A stretch of DNA of 64,000 nt, taken from positions 51,105 to 115,104 of the forward strand of contig CAJTIT010000004.1 of the NCBI GenBank assembly GCA_910576345.1. The letters run 5' to 3'. Source of the DNA: Erysipelotrichales bacterium. GTDB taxonomy: Bacteria > Bacillota_I > Bacilli_A > Erysipelotrichales > Erysipelotrichaceae. The translations under genes and the position numbers were made by a program. The notes beneath the pieces were generated by a model. The model had not been told where the DNA came from and did not search any database. It saw only the letters and a list, made by a program, of their open reading frames with translations. Each line of letters starts with the position of its first letter. Position 1 is the stretch's first letter. Positions 43,592-53,442 of the stretch are shown piece after piece.

Positions 43592-46500
43592 ATGGTTATG
43601 TGGAAAAAAATATCTTTTACGGTTATTGGCGTGATCACTTTATGGATTTGCATTGTTGTCAATTATAATTTGACCCATTATGCAGATAAGATGCATGCAG
43701 CGCAAAATAAAACATTGGATGATTATTTAGATACGTTTGAATATGGTGGTATCACATGGAAATCCGTGCTGTTGAAGGATGGGCAAACAGGTGAAGGTAT
43801 TGCAGTTGCATCAGATTTATTGGATGATTTTCGCGGTGGGGTATCTATGTGCTATCCAGATCGTGTGAGCTGTCGACAATCTGACTACTCCAGTGATACA
43901 CGCTCAGATAATCCATTATATAAATATCTGACGAATACTGTTCAGCCATCTTTTCAAAGTAGTATTTCGTCCACTACCGATCCGCTTGAACTGTATTTGA
44001 AAGATATCAATCAAGGAATTATTCCTGACGTTCCAACAAAAGATGAGATTGATATGATCATACAAGCAGGGAATCAAGATTTAATCAAACTTCCCAATCC
44101 AGAAGATAAATATCGCACAACGTGGTGGACACAAACGAATTATGGTGCAAATGATTTCTGGTTTGTAGACGGTAATGGTAATCTAGGATGGAATACAAAC
44201 CAACAATATGGCTATAATGCAAAAGGCAGCGCAGATGATTTTGGTATTCGTCCAATCATGCGTATGAAACTACCACCCGATGATCTGCATATTACCTACC
44301 AAAGTACACCGCAGGCAGGAGCCTCTATACCGAATACTTATGAGTACAGTAAAAACGTTGCTATAAATGATGTTATTGGGAAAGTGAATGTGAAAGGAGG
44401 CGTTGATCCTGTAACGTATGTTTTAGAAAGTAACAATGATCAATCATATTTAAATTTTGAGATCGCTGAATTGATAAATGGAGCCACATCAGAGAAATCG
44501 TTAAAAATCAAAATAAATAGTGATGCTCCGGATCTCATAGAAGGTGGACTCCCCGCAGGAGAATATGGTTTTTGTATCAATGCGATAGATGCACTAGGAT
44601 TACCGACAACGCCTACGACAGAATCTAGAGTTTGCACAACGCTAAAAGTAAATCCAACAGATTTACAAATCGCATTTCAAAATCTTGCGCAAACAAAACG
44701 CTCTATAAATGAAGCCGTCAATGTTTGGAATGAAACCGCAACTTCAACACCCTCTCAAGGAACCAAAGTCACATATGCAAAAGTAGGTGGTGATATCAGT
44801 ATCATCGATATTGATCCGAATACAGGTGCAATTACGTATAAAGGTAATAACGCATATGGCAAAGTGAAAATACGTGCAACTGCGGATGATGATCCTATTA
44901 CCGGTAAAGACAATTACAATCCATCCTTCGCAGAAAAAGAAATTGTTATCTATCGAGAAGTAGATGGCGTCATTACTCCTGATCCTGCTTCCAGTGATAT
45001 CAATGTCCCAACATTCTCCATGGATAAGCCTAATATCAAAACAGGTGGTACAATAGGTAAAATACAAGGGATGTTAGGTACACCTGATACAATCAATGGA
45101 TCCACAACAACGTATTCTTATGCGATCAAACCAGATCCAACAAGTGATGGCAGTTTGTTTCAAGTGAATGCAAGTACAGGAGTCATCAAGGCAAATGCTA
45201 ATTTAGGTGTGGACACTTATAACTTTGTGATCATTGTTTCAGATAAGTGGAGTTCCAAAGAAATATCGGTTACCGTAAATGTAGGAATGGCACCAGCGGA
45301 GAACTTGAAATTCTATCAAAATCCAACATCCAATACAATCATTACCACAAAATCAGCTGCTTTAACTGATACAAATGTTACTGTATTTGCGACAGTGAAA
45401 GGAAGTTCCAATAATAACCCTGTGACTTATCGATTAAAAGACGGAGAACCAACAAATGTGATTGATGTAAATCCAAACAGTGGCGCAGTAACGATCAAAA
45501 ATGTAGGGACAGTTGTGATCGTCGCTGAAAAACAAGGATCCAGTGGACAAGCTGACGCAATCACAGAATTAACATTCACTGTAACAGCCGGTTCACAAGA
45601 ATTCATCTATACGGATGCAAGTGGAAATGAACTGCCAAAGAGTGGAAAAGATTATGATGATTATGAAGAAGAATATGGATCAGGGAAGACATTCCAATTA
45701 TATACGGCAGGAAATCCAGCAGGAACCAATGTCACCTATGCATTAAAAGCAGGAAGTCCAACAGATGTGATCAGTGTTGAGCCAAATGGATTGGTTTCGA
45801 TCTATAATGCAAGTATGAATACACAAATTGGAAAAGTGATTGTAGAAGCGACCAGTCATGATCCAAATGGAAACTACAGTGATAAAACAATCGAACTTCC
45901 AATCACAATCACAAAGGCAAATCAGACGATATCCTTTCAAGGAGTAACAGCTGCACAAAACGGAAAAGGTAAAGTAACTCCAATCATCATAGCACAAGAT
46001 ATATCCGGTAATGAAGGTGGCGTAACAGTAAATGATACAAATTATTATATATCTGTAGATGCAAGTGCGAATGGAGTGGCATGGACAAACAACGGAGTAG
46101 ATATTGAGTACAACTATAGTGGAGATACGACAATAGAAATACCCCTCCATGTTGAAAAAGCAGGAAATCGAAACTATAACAAAACAGAAGCAGATGGAAA
46201 GATGAAAATATTATCACCGGATGAAAGTAGCTTATCCATCAATCAACCGGGAAAGATCTATTATGGCGATCACTTTACAATACGCTCCTTACAAGACGAC
46301 AGTTCAAGTTCCAATGTCAACTATACATTTGAAGTAGACAATACGATCTTTGTATCAAGTCCAACCGTAAATAACAATATGGCAGAGTTTGATGCATTGA
46401 AGTGCAGTAATGGCGCAAAGATCAACATCACAGTGACAAGAACGGCAGACAGCGAAGTGACATTAAGTAAGAAAATAACCATCGAAGTGTTACCAAAAGA

Positions 46501-48109
46501 TATTGAAGTGATTATAGATGACAAAATGAAACAAAAGGGAGAAGAGAATCCACCATTAACGTTCCAAGATTTCACAAGTCAGTTGGTCAGTTGGAATGGC
46601 GTACAAGATATGGTAGACAGTGGTATTGTCAAACTAAGTACCACAGCGACAACGACAAGCAAAGCAGGAAGTTATCCGATCACAGGCAATACAAAAGAAA
46701 TGAACACAACCTATCCAAATTACAATTTCATCTTTAAAGAAGGCAAGTTGATGGTGGACAGTAATGTAGATAAAGATGTGGATGATGATGGAAAACCTGA
46801 CTTCAATGATCCGGATGGGGATGGATGTCCGGACCTGAATATCAAATGGAAAGATGATAAAGGAAACTGGGTAATCATCAACGGTGATCGAGATTATGAT
46901 GGCATTCCTGACCTCAATATCGATAGTGATGGAGATGGAATATCGGATTTAAACATCGATACCGATAACGATGGAAAACCTGATATCAACCTTGTGATTT
47001 TAAAGAAAACAGATTGGAAACCAACAAAATGTGTTGTTCAAAGTGCAACAGTAAAAGAAGAATACTGTACAGGAACAAGTGTAAAACCACAAATCAATGT
47101 AGATACAGACAATGACAATATTCCTGATATTAATATTGATACAAATGGGGATATGAAAGCAGACATCAATATTGATCAAAACAATAACAACCAACTGGAT
47201 GAATTTGACTTCAATCTGACAAGCAAGATCAATCAATGGAAACCAGAAAAAGACTTCATAAAGAACAAGTTCCAATATGATACAGAAACAGTATATAAGG
47301 CATATATCAATGTGATCATAGAGGGAACAGACTTACCGAGCCTGAACATTGATCTGGATGGGGATGGACTTCCAGATTTGAATATCGATCAAGATGGAGA
47401 TGGCATACCGGAAACAAATATCGATGGAGATGGCGATGGAAAAGCAGATATCAATTTAGATCCTGAAGGAACTGGCACACCACAAGAAAACATTGTGGAA
47501 ATCACAGAATGGCAACCAGATACGCTACTCAAAGGAGAACACTTCCAATACCTGACGATGAAAACAGTACAAAAGAATGAACTGGAAGATAATGGAGTCA
47601 AAGTAGAAAAACCAGATGGAACACCGTTCTTACCAAACTACGCATTGAAGGTAGAAGATGTAACGAGTGAATATTATGATGAAGTAAAAGAAGAGGCAAA
47701 AGATTTCATAAGCGAAGAGCAAGAAGTAAAAAAGGTATATGAAATCAAGCTGTTCAAAGATGATGTAGAAGTACAACCGGATGGAACATTGAAAGTAAAG
47801 ATACCATATGAAAGAATTAAGAATGCGATGCTAGTGAGAAAGAATGCACAAGGAACCTATGAAAAAATTGATTATACGATTGAGGGAAGTTATTTGGTAT
47901 ATGAAACAGAGGAACTTGGAAGAGTATCCATCCTTGGAGATATAGAATATGATACAAGTGTACAAGGAACCTATACGCCAAACATCGGTGGTGCGATCAC
48001 AAAAGATGATACAAATATCAATATTTATTTTATTCTAAGTTTCATCTCATTTGGAATCATAAGTTATCTCATTTTTAAAGAAAACAAACAAAACAGGCAC
48101 TCTTCATAA
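43592..48109 (+). CDS. Large cell-surface protein with cadherin-like and DxDxDG calcium-type repeats
   Basis: This 1505-residue protein has an N-terminal signal or anchor segment (residues about 5-26) and a DUF6273-like region (WWTQTNYGANDFWFVDGNGN, FGIRPIMRMKL at about 155-228). Several Ig/cadherin-like repeats follow (FQVNASTGVIKANANLG type), then an MBG-like unit near 960-1050. About 230 residues of DxDxDGxPDLNID repeats (1060-1290) resemble thrombospondin type 3 calcium sites, and a C-terminal helix domain ends in a transmembrane segment (INIYFILSFISFGIISYLIF). No clear LPxTG is present. It is probably displayed on the surface for adhesion or matrix binding, perhaps under the ECF sigma factor upstream. 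Confidence 0.82.
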   Translation: MVMWKKISFTVIGVITLWICIVVNYNLTHYADKMHAAQNKTLDDYLDTFEYGGITWKSVLLKDGQTGEGIAVASDLLDDFRGGVSMCYPDRVSCRQSDYSSDTRSDNPLYKYLTNTVQPSFQSSISSTTDPLELYLKDINQGIIPDVPTKDEIDMIIQAGNQDLIKLPNPEDKYRTTWWTQTNYGANDFWFVDGNGNLGWNTNQQYGYNAKGSADDFGIRPIMRMKLPPDDLHITYQSTPQAGASIPNTYEYSKNVAINDVIGKVNVKGGVDPVTYVLESNNDQSYLNFEIAELINGATSEKSLKIKINSDAPDLIEGGLPAGEYGFCINAIDALGLPTTPTTESRVCTTLKVNPTDLQIAFQNLAQTKRSINEAVNVWNETATSTPSQGTKVTYAKVGGDISIIDIDPNTGAITYKGNNAYGKVKIRATADDDPITGKDNYNPSFAEKEIVIYREVDGVITPDPASSDINVPTFSMDKPNIKTGGTIGKIQGMLGTPDTINGSTTTYSYAIKPDPTSDGSLFQVNASTGVIKANANLGVDTYNFVIIVSDKWSSKEISVTVNVGMAPAENLKFYQNPTSNTIITTKSAALTDTNVTVFATVKGSSNNNPVTYRLKDGEPTNVIDVNPNSGAVTIKNVGTVVIVAEKQGSSGQADAITELTFTVTAGSQEFIYTDASGNELPKSGKDYDDYEEEYGSGKTFQLYTAGNPAGTNVTYALKAGSPTDVISVEPNGLVSIYNASMNTQIGKVIVEATSHDPNGNYSDKTIELPITITKANQTISFQGVTAAQNGKGKVTPIIIAQDISGNEGGVTVNDTNYYISVDASANGVAWTNNGVDIEYNYSGDTTIEIPLHVEKAGNRNYNKTEADGKMKILSPDESSLSINQPGKIYYGDHFTIRSLQDDSSSSNVNYTFEVDNTIFVSSPTVNNNMAEFDALKCSNGAKINITVTRTADSEVTLSKKITIEVLPKDIEVIIDDKMKQKGEENPPLTFQDFTSQLVSWNGVQDMVDSGIVKLSTTATTTSKAGSYPITGNTKEMNTTYPNYNFIFKEGKLMVDSNVDKDVDDDGKPDFNDPDGDGCPDLNIKWKDDKGNWVIINGDRDYDGIPDLNIDSDGDGISDLNIDTDNDGKPDINLVILKKTDWKPTKCVVQSATVKEEYCTGTSVKPQINVDTDNDNIPDINIDTNGDMKADINIDQNNNNQLDEFDFNLTSKINQWKPEKDFIKNKFQYDTETVYKAYINVIIEGTDLPSLNIDLDGDGLPDLNIDQDGDGIPETNIDGDGDGKADINLDPEGTGTPQENIVEITEWQPDTLLKGEHFQYLTMKTVQKNELEDNGVKVEKPDGTPFLPNYALKVEDVTSEYYDEVKEEAKDFISEEQEVKKVYEIKLFKDDVEVQPDGTLKVKIPYERIKNAMLVRKNAQGTYEKIDYTIEGSYLVYETEELGRVSILGDIEYDTSVQGTYTPNIGGAITKDDTNINIYFILSFISFGIISYLIFKENKQNRHSS
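47327..47427 (+). repeat. Partner copy of the 101-bp repeat
   Basis: It lies within the DxDxDG repeat region of the intact surface gene and matches 43231-43331 except at three positions. Confidence 0.8.
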
Positions 48110-48123
48110 AGTCCTGTTTTTTT
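48093..48123 (+). terminator. Terminator of the surface-protein gene
   Basis: ACAGG (48093-48097) and CCTGT (48113-48117) form a stem, extended by ACT/AGT past a bulged C, followed by TTTTTT. It overlaps the last codons of the gene. Confidence 0.7.
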
Positions 48124-48133
48124 AAGTATGACA

Positions 48134-48665
48134 GTCATGTTGTACATCTGTGGTGAAAGTCCACACCAAGCATCGAAAGATGTTCAGCGAACTCGAAAGC
48201 AACTGGCAAGTTTCACATCGCAAGGTGTGAAAGAGAAAAAACGCATAGCAAAATCGTGGCTCGACGAACAGAAATCGGATACTAAGCATACCAAGCGGAT
48301 AAGTTGACTTAAAGCAACAAAGTCCTAAAGGTAATCGTATTCTTGGTGTGTAAATCCGGCGAGTAAACGAGGAAAGATGTATAACTTATCCTGTGAGATC
48401 GCATTGGCTCAATAGCGAGACGTAGAACTTCGTGCAGTGAGGAGTAGGAAAAGATATAGCTAGACAAACATCCTATATGGGAGACCACCATCAGTGGATA
48501 GTAACGAAAACATGTATAGTGAGAGCAAAGAAAAACTAACCCAAAAAGAGTTAGTTAGTTGCCTAGACTATGATACAAAACAACATATTTTGAAATTGGA
48601 ACGAACCGCTGTATGCGGCATGTACGGTGGTGTGAGAGGGCAATTAGTTTTGCCCTACTCGATTG
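48134..48665 (+). mobile_element. ORF-less group II intron
   Basis: This 530-base stretch has the landmarks of a bacterial group II intron. There is a domain I segment with GGTGAAAGTCC (near 48153) and GAACTCGAAAGCAAC-like sequence, domain II/III sequences near 48387-48445 (CCTGTGAGATCGCATTGGCT, GCGAGACGTAGAACTTCGTG), a domain V hairpin (GAACCGCTGTATGC to TACGGTGG, 48603-48630) and a domain VI stem (AGGGCAA/TTGCCCT) ending CCCTACTCGAT. Domain IV carries no reverse transcriptase, so it must splice or move with a maturase made elsewhere, or be a relic. It begins about 10 bases after the terminator of the surface-protein gene. Exact ends are uncertain by a few bases. Confidence 0.8.
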
Positions 48666-48746
48666 TATGATTTCACACAATGTTCAAATATCATTCATAG
48701 AAAGCACATACAGCTTTGTTAGAATATGCCACAAGAGGTGAAATAG

Positions 48747-49472
48747 ATGAAAGAAACAAAACTGACCTTCCAGAGGCTGGAAAAGAAATATCTTATTCAT
48801 GAAACACAAAAAGAACGGTTTCTAAAACATGCTATGCCGTATCTAACTATAGATGCTTTTGGACCTAGTACGATATGCAACATCTATTATGATACTGATC
48901 ACTATGATTTGATCACAAATTCCATTCAAAAGCCACCTTATAAAGAAAAACTAAGACTACGCTGTTATGGTATTTGCGACAAACACTCCACTGTTTATTT
49001 AGAAATTAAAAAGAAATGCAAAGGTGTTGTCAATAAGCGGCGTGCTGCTTTAACAATATTAGAAGCCCAAAACTATTTGGAAAGAGGTATTCATACATCC
49101 AAACAATCGCAGATATTAAGCGAAATCGATTATTTTATTTCTTATTATCATCCGCAACCAAAAGTATTTCTCGCATACGATAGGGAGCCATTCATAGGAA
49201 ACCATGATTCAGACATCAGAATCACGTTTGACTCGAATCTGAGAAGACGCTATGATCAGCTGTCTTTATTAGATGGAGATGTCGGGCATGCATTATTGGC
49301 GGAAGGTATGATCATAATGGAAATTAAAGTCAAGGATGCATATCCACTGTGGCTCACGCAGATTTTGTCTCAATATGAAATCTATCCCTGCTCCTTTTCT
49401 AAATATGGAACAGCGTTTCTAAAAGACATTGTTGAAAAAGAAAGAGGTAAATTATGTTCACAAGTATTTTAA
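48747..49472 (+). CDS. VTC-domain polyphosphate polymerase
   Basis: This 241-residue protein has the VTC catalytic fold that extends polyphosphate: QRLEKKYLI, KEKLRLRCYG, VYLEIKKKCKGVVNKRR, ADDD-type acidic end replaced by AYDREPF, and MEIKVKDAYPLWLTQIL. The lysine/arginine-rich tunnel binds phosphate chains. It is the first gene of a three-gene operon with DUF4956 and DUF4353 proteins, a common bacterial set that suggests a membrane-linked polyphosphate or surface-polymer system. Confidence 0.88.
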   Translation: MKETKLTFQRLEKKYLIHETQKERFLKHAMPYLTIDAFGPSTICNIYYDTDHYDLITNSIQKPPYKEKLRLRCYGICDKHSTVYLEIKKKCKGVVNKRRAALTILEAQNYLERGIHTSKQSQILSEIDYFISYYHPQPKVFLAYDREPFIGNHDSDIRITFDSNLRRRYDQLSLLDGDVGHALLAEGMIIMEIKVKDAYPLWLTQILSQYEIYPCSFSKYGTAFLKDIVEKERGKLCSQVF

Positions 49473-50128
49473 TGGAAGAAACAGCGAATTTATCATTCAT
49501 AGAAGGCGGCATCTGTACAGGAGTTTCATTGCTATTGGGAATATGGATATCCGTTCTATATTCTTTACAAGGATCCTCCTCCAGAAATTTCAAAGTAACG
49601 ATCGCATTGTTGCCTGCGCTTGTACAAATGGTCATTATGATGGTAAATGGAAATTTGGGAACCAGTGTAGCGGTTCTAGGTACATTCTCGCTAGTTCGAT
49701 TTCGTAGCGTTCCTGGCAGTTCAAAAGAAATAACAGCAATCTTTTTGGCCATGGCAGTTGGCTTGTCTACCGGAATGGGCTATTTAACGTTTGCGGCATT
49801 TATCGCATTTATTATAGGGATTGCATCCTTGATTTTATTTCATCTTCCTTGGAATAGAAAAGCAAGCGCAGAAAAAGATTTGCGCATTACGATACCGGAG
49901 AACTTAGATTATACAGAAGTATTTGACGATATATTTTCTATGTATTTAAAACAAGTGGAGCGAATTCGCGTAAAAACAATCAATCTTGGTTCCATGTTTG
50001 AAATATACTATCATGTCGTCATGAAAGATCCAAAACAAGAAAAACAAATGATTGATGCACTTCGATGCCGCAATGGCAACTTATGTGTGATTGTAGCAAA
50101 AAAACAGGAGGTTCGTGATGAACTATAA
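49454..50128 (+). CDS. DUF4956 membrane protein
   Basis: This 224-residue protein has about four transmembrane segments in the first 130 residues, with the conserved region SVAVLGTFSLVRFRSVPGSS and a cytosolic alpha/beta tail. It overlaps the polymerase gene by 19 bases. In this operon type it probably works with the VTC enzyme, perhaps exporting or sensing polyphosphate, but no function is proven. Confidence 0.85.
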   Translation: MFTSILMEETANLSFIEGGICTGVSLLLGIWISVLYSLQGSSSRNFKVTIALLPALVQMVIMMVNGNLGTSVAVLGTFSLVRFRSVPGSSKEITAIFLAMAVGLSTGMGYLTFAAFIAFIIGIASLILFHLPWNRKASAEKDLRITIPENLDYTEVFDDIFSMYLKQVERIRVKTINLGSMFEIYYHVVMKDPKQEKQMIDALRCRNGNLCVIVAKKQEVRDEL

Positions 50129-51971
50129 ACGAATACTAATTGGCAGTATGATTAGTCTTTGCTCATTTGGATGCACAGCCCAAAGCGATGTGACAAATAC
50201 ATCCGATAAGGAAAAGAGTGCTGTCACATATGATGAAGATGATTATTTTGAAACCTATGATAATGCGACTCCAATAGATTTAAATAACCAAAACAATGAT
50301 ATGACGATACAGGAGGCTGGGACGTATCTTTTGAGCGGGTCCTTACAAGGCACAATTACAATTACAGTGAAACAAACAGAAACCGTACGATTGGTTTTGA
50401 ACAATGTAGATATACAAGCGAACGACAGTGCAGCGATTCATTGTACACAGGCAAAAAAACTGATTATTTCTTTGCCGGAGGGGACAATGAATACATTATC
50501 GGATGCGCAAGATTATACAGATACAAGCGAAAATGCACCTTCTTCTACAATATTTGCACAAGATGATTTGACAATCAATGGTACCGGTACATTACATGTG
50601 AAAGGAAATAAGAATGACGGAATCATCTCCAAAGACACCTTAAAACTGATGGAAGGATCTTATGAGATTACAGCACTTGACAACGGTATTGTCGGACGCG
50701 ATTATTTGTATGTGCGTGACGGCGTTTATCATATGAATGTTGGCAAAGATGGTTTGAAAGCCAACTATGATAAAGATGATACCAAAGGTGACGTCATCAT
50801 CGAAAACGGAAGCTTTGACATTACATCAGAGAATGATGGCATACAGGCAGAGCGTGCATTATCCATATATGGAGGATCGTTTCAAATCGTCAGCGGCGGT
50901 GGAAATGAGAATGCATCAACATCCGCTAACGCAAATCAGCCGGGTGGATTCGGAAGATGGAATTTTGAGAAAAATGATAATACTGAAACGGAAACACCTA
51001 GTGCAAAAGGAATCAAATCAAGTGCTGATTTAATGATCTATGACGGCGTATTCAATTTTGACTGTAGTGATGACTGTATACATGCCAATGCCAATGTAAC
51101 GGTAAAAGGCGGTGAATTTACATTATTAAGCGGAGACGATGGCATACATGCGGATGGTACTTTATCTATTGAAGGGGGCGTGGTGGATGTTAAGAAAAGT
51201 TATGAAGGATTGGAAGGCAGTGATGTGATCATTCAGGCAGGAGATATTGCGATTGTATCCATGGATGATGGCATCAATGCGGCTGGTGGAAGCGACGAAG
51301 AGACAACGCAGCCATCTATGGATCACTTTAGGGCGGGAAACAACACTCTGCAAATACTTGGTGGAACCATTCATGTCGATGCGGATGGTGACGGTATTGA
51401 TTCCAATGGCGAAATTATCATGGAAGAAGGTACGCTTGTCATATTTGGACCAAGTGATAATGGAAATGGTGCCATCGATTATGAGAAAAGCTTTATGATA
51501 AACGGTGGAACGATGATCGCAGTTGGATTCAGCGGAATGGCACAGGGGATCAGTCAAGATTCTGCACAAAATGCGATTATGTTCAACATTCCATCTCAAA
51601 AAGCAGACACATTGGTTTATTTAAGCGATGCGAATGGAAATGTGTTACTTGGTGTACAGCCAACAAAAGCATATGACAATATTGTGATTTCTTCAGCGAA
51701 ACTGAAAGATCAAAGTACGTATGTTCTTTATTGCGGTGGGAACAGTGCTGAAGTCAATGATGCCGGCATTATGGAATCTAATATACAAGGCGGTGAAAAG
51801 TGTGAAGAAGCAACAATTTCACAACGCATGACTACAGTGAAAGAAAGCAAGGGGGCGCAAATGGATCAGCGATTTGATCAATCAATGGGTGATGGAGAAA
51901 TGCCGCAAAACGGCAAACCAATTCAAAATGATGAAGAACCTCCATTTGATAAAGAGCCACCTCAATTTTAA
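50118..51971 (+). CDS. DUF4353 carbohydrate-binding-like lipoprotein
   Basis: This 617-residue protein begins MNYKRILIGSMISLCSFGCT, a lipoprotein signal with the Cys at residue 19. The rest is a right-handed beta-solenoid of repeats such as GTLHVKGNKNDGIISKD, SENDGIQAERALSIYGG and DDGINAAGG, characteristic of the DUF4353 group associated with CotH-type operons. It should sit outside the membrane. A Met- and Pro-rich tail ends the protein. It overlaps the DUF4956 gene by 11 bases behind AGGAGG. Confidence 0.85.
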   Translation: MNYKRILIGSMISLCSFGCTAQSDVTNTSDKEKSAVTYDEDDYFETYDNATPIDLNNQNNDMTIQEAGTYLLSGSLQGTITITVKQTETVRLVLNNVDIQANDSAAIHCTQAKKLIISLPEGTMNTLSDAQDYTDTSENAPSSTIFAQDDLTINGTGTLHVKGNKNDGIISKDTLKLMEGSYEITALDNGIVGRDYLYVRDGVYHMNVGKDGLKANYDKDDTKGDVIIENGSFDITSENDGIQAERALSIYGGSFQIVSGGGNENASTSANANQPGGFGRWNFEKNDNTETETPSAKGIKSSADLMIYDGVFNFDCSDDCIHANANVTVKGGEFTLLSGDDGIHADGTLSIEGGVVDVKKSYEGLEGSDVIIQAGDIAIVSMDDGINAAGGSDEETTQPSMDHFRAGNNTLQILGGTIHVDADGDGIDSNGEIIMEEGTLVIFGPSDNGNGAIDYEKSFMINGGTMIAVGFSGMAQGISQDSAQNAIMFNIPSQKADTLVYLSDANGNVLLGVQPTKAYDNIVISSAKLKDQSTYVLYCGGNSAEVNDAGIMESNIQGGEKCEEATISQRMTTVKESKGAQMDQRFDQSMGDGEMPQNGKPIQNDEEPPFDKEPPQF

Positions 51972-52082
51972 TCCATATGCATATATGCATTCAAATTTAT
52001 GATTTCACTTCTTATAGAATGAAAATGCGACTGCTGGAAGTTCAATACCACTGAATTCAGGCAGATGATAAAATAAAAAAAT

Positions 52083-52126
52083 AGTTATCTGATAATTCAC
52101 CGTGATTACAGATAACTGTTTTGTTT
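52083..52126 (+). terminator. Terminator behind the polyphosphate operon
   Basis: AGTTATCTG (52083-52091) pairs perfectly with CAGATAACT (52109-52117), followed by GTTTTGTTT. Confidence 0.75.
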
Positions 52127-52278
52127 AATCTGAAATTACGAAAATAGATATTGCAAAGAAAAATCTTGTGAATCCTGTCACCTCTGACAAAAGTAGAAAC
52201 AGCGTTTTCTATGGTTATCACAGTAATTATATGTTAGTCTGTAAAGATTCACAAATTCATTTACTTACTGATTCTTAT

Positions 52279-52306
52279 AAAAAAGCGAAACACATATCGC
52301 TTTTTT
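52279..52306. terminator. Bidirectional hairpin
   Basis: AAAAAAGCGA (52279-52288) and TCGCTTTTTT (52297-52306) form a stem with U-run potential on either strand. Confidence 0.65.
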
Positions 52307-52427
52307 AGTTGTAATCCAACCAAATGGTCCAGGGATTCAAAAGAGCTTTAGCGATGAATCCAAAATAAAAGCACGTTATGATTGTACTGGTAAGCACAGC
52401 CTGAAAATGAGTCGTTAAAGCGATCGA
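52307..52427. other. Gap between convergent operons
   Basis: Together with 51972-52278 this is about 490 bases without a credible gene; apart from the terminators I see nothing. Confidence 0.5.
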
Positions 52428-52453
52428 GAAAAAAACACCGGTTAGACCGGTGG
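52428..52453 (-). terminator. Terminator of the leftward gene
   Basis: CACCGG/CCGGTG (52437-52453) gives a perfect 6-bp stem which, on the minus strand, is followed by a run of seven or more U. Confidence 0.8.
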
Positions 52454-52462
52454 ATATCTGAA

Positions 52463-52720
52463 TCAAAATTTTAAATCTTCACTTGTTTTCACATGTTCAT
52501 CAATTACAACTTCTACAATGCGATCTGCCGCATGATAGTCATACGTAATTTTAGCTAACGCAACATCATCCAGATTCTTTGTCATTACTTTTGTAATATT
52601 TTTCTGAATTTGTTTTGCGTCTTTTTCGCTGTCACAGTGATATTCTATTTTTGTGGTCATTACTTTATAGGCATTGACATTCTTTGATACCTCATCAACG
52701 ATGTGAAATGTACGATTCAT
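52463..52720 (-). CDS. Small HPF-like or hypothetical cytosolic protein
   Basis: This 85-residue protein starts MNRTFHIVDEVSKNVNAYK at 52720 behind GGAGG; a start at 52750 has no ribosome site. The alpha/beta pattern (MTTKIEYHCDSEKDAKQIQK, VVIDEHV) is reminiscent of small dodecin- or HPF-like folds, but no firm match. It has its own terminator and is transcribed separately. Confidence 0.65.
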   Translation of the reverse strand: MNRTFHIVDEVSKNVNAYKVMTTKIEYHCDSEKDAKQIQKNITKVMTKNLDDVALAKITYDYHAADRIVEVVIDEHVKTSEDLKF

Positions 52721-52777
52721 TCCTGTTTCCTCCTTGTTTGTATTAATCATATCATGCTTTCGCTTGATTGAATAGCT

Positions 52778-53320
52778 TTATTTTGTATAATAGATTTCTT
52801 GCTTGACTTGATCCGCGTGCTCTTTTCCACATAGTGCTTCTATGAATGCAAATGCAAAATCAATAACGGCGGCTGCGCTTCTTCCGGTAATCAAATTGTC
52901 ATCTGTTGCGACATATCGATCTTGATAGAAACCGCCAAAATCTTCATTCATACTGGTAAAGCAGGTGTATTGTCGGTTTCTTAATAATCCCATTCTGCCA
53001 AGAATGGTGGGCGCTGCGCATATCGCAGCGAGATACTTGTTTGTTTTTTCAAAATAATTAATTATGTCTTTAACCGCTTGATTCTGTTCTAATTCCTTGT
53101 AGTGTGGACCGCCCGGTAAAAATAGTGCGTCATAGTTTTTTATATCCGTTTGTTTCAAATCCTTAATATTCGATATGGTAATATCAAAGCGTCCGCTTAC
53201 ACATGATTGATTCCATGTACATAAATCCACTTGTATATTGGCACGGCGTAACAAGGCGATTGTTCCAACTGCTTCCAGTTCTTCAAATCCATCGCACATG
53301 ATGCATAATACACGTTTCAT
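52778..53320 (-). CDS. DJ-1/PfpI family protein
   Basis: This 180-residue protein begins MKRVLCIMCDGFEELEAVG; the glutamate in GFEELE and the nucleophile in AAICAAPTILG match the DJ-1/YajL branch, related to deglycases and chaperones. LFLPGGPH is the expected oxyanion region. The start at 53320 follows AAGGAGG; the longer frame to 53449 lacks one. Confidence 0.88.
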   Translation of the reverse strand: MKRVLCIMCDGFEELEAVGTIALLRRANIQVDLCTWNQSCVSGRFDITISNIKDLKQTDIKNYDALFLPGGPHYKELEQNQAVKDIINYFEKTNKYLAAICAAPTILGRMGLLRNRQYTCFTSMNEDFGGFYQDRYVATDDNLITGRSAAAVIDFAFAFIEALCGKEHADQVKQEIYYTK

Positions 53321-53442
53321 TGTGATTACCTCCTTATTCATGTTTTTATTATTATACTGCGAATTACCGGATAAAACCAGTGCTTTCTTTATCAGGAATG
53401 CACATGATGGATATTTGTGCATAGAATAACAAGGGCGATAAA

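Noticed and set aside
48309..48491. Leftward 60-codon frame inside the group II intron
   Set aside because: Falls in structured intron RNA; no ribosome site and no relation to a maturase.
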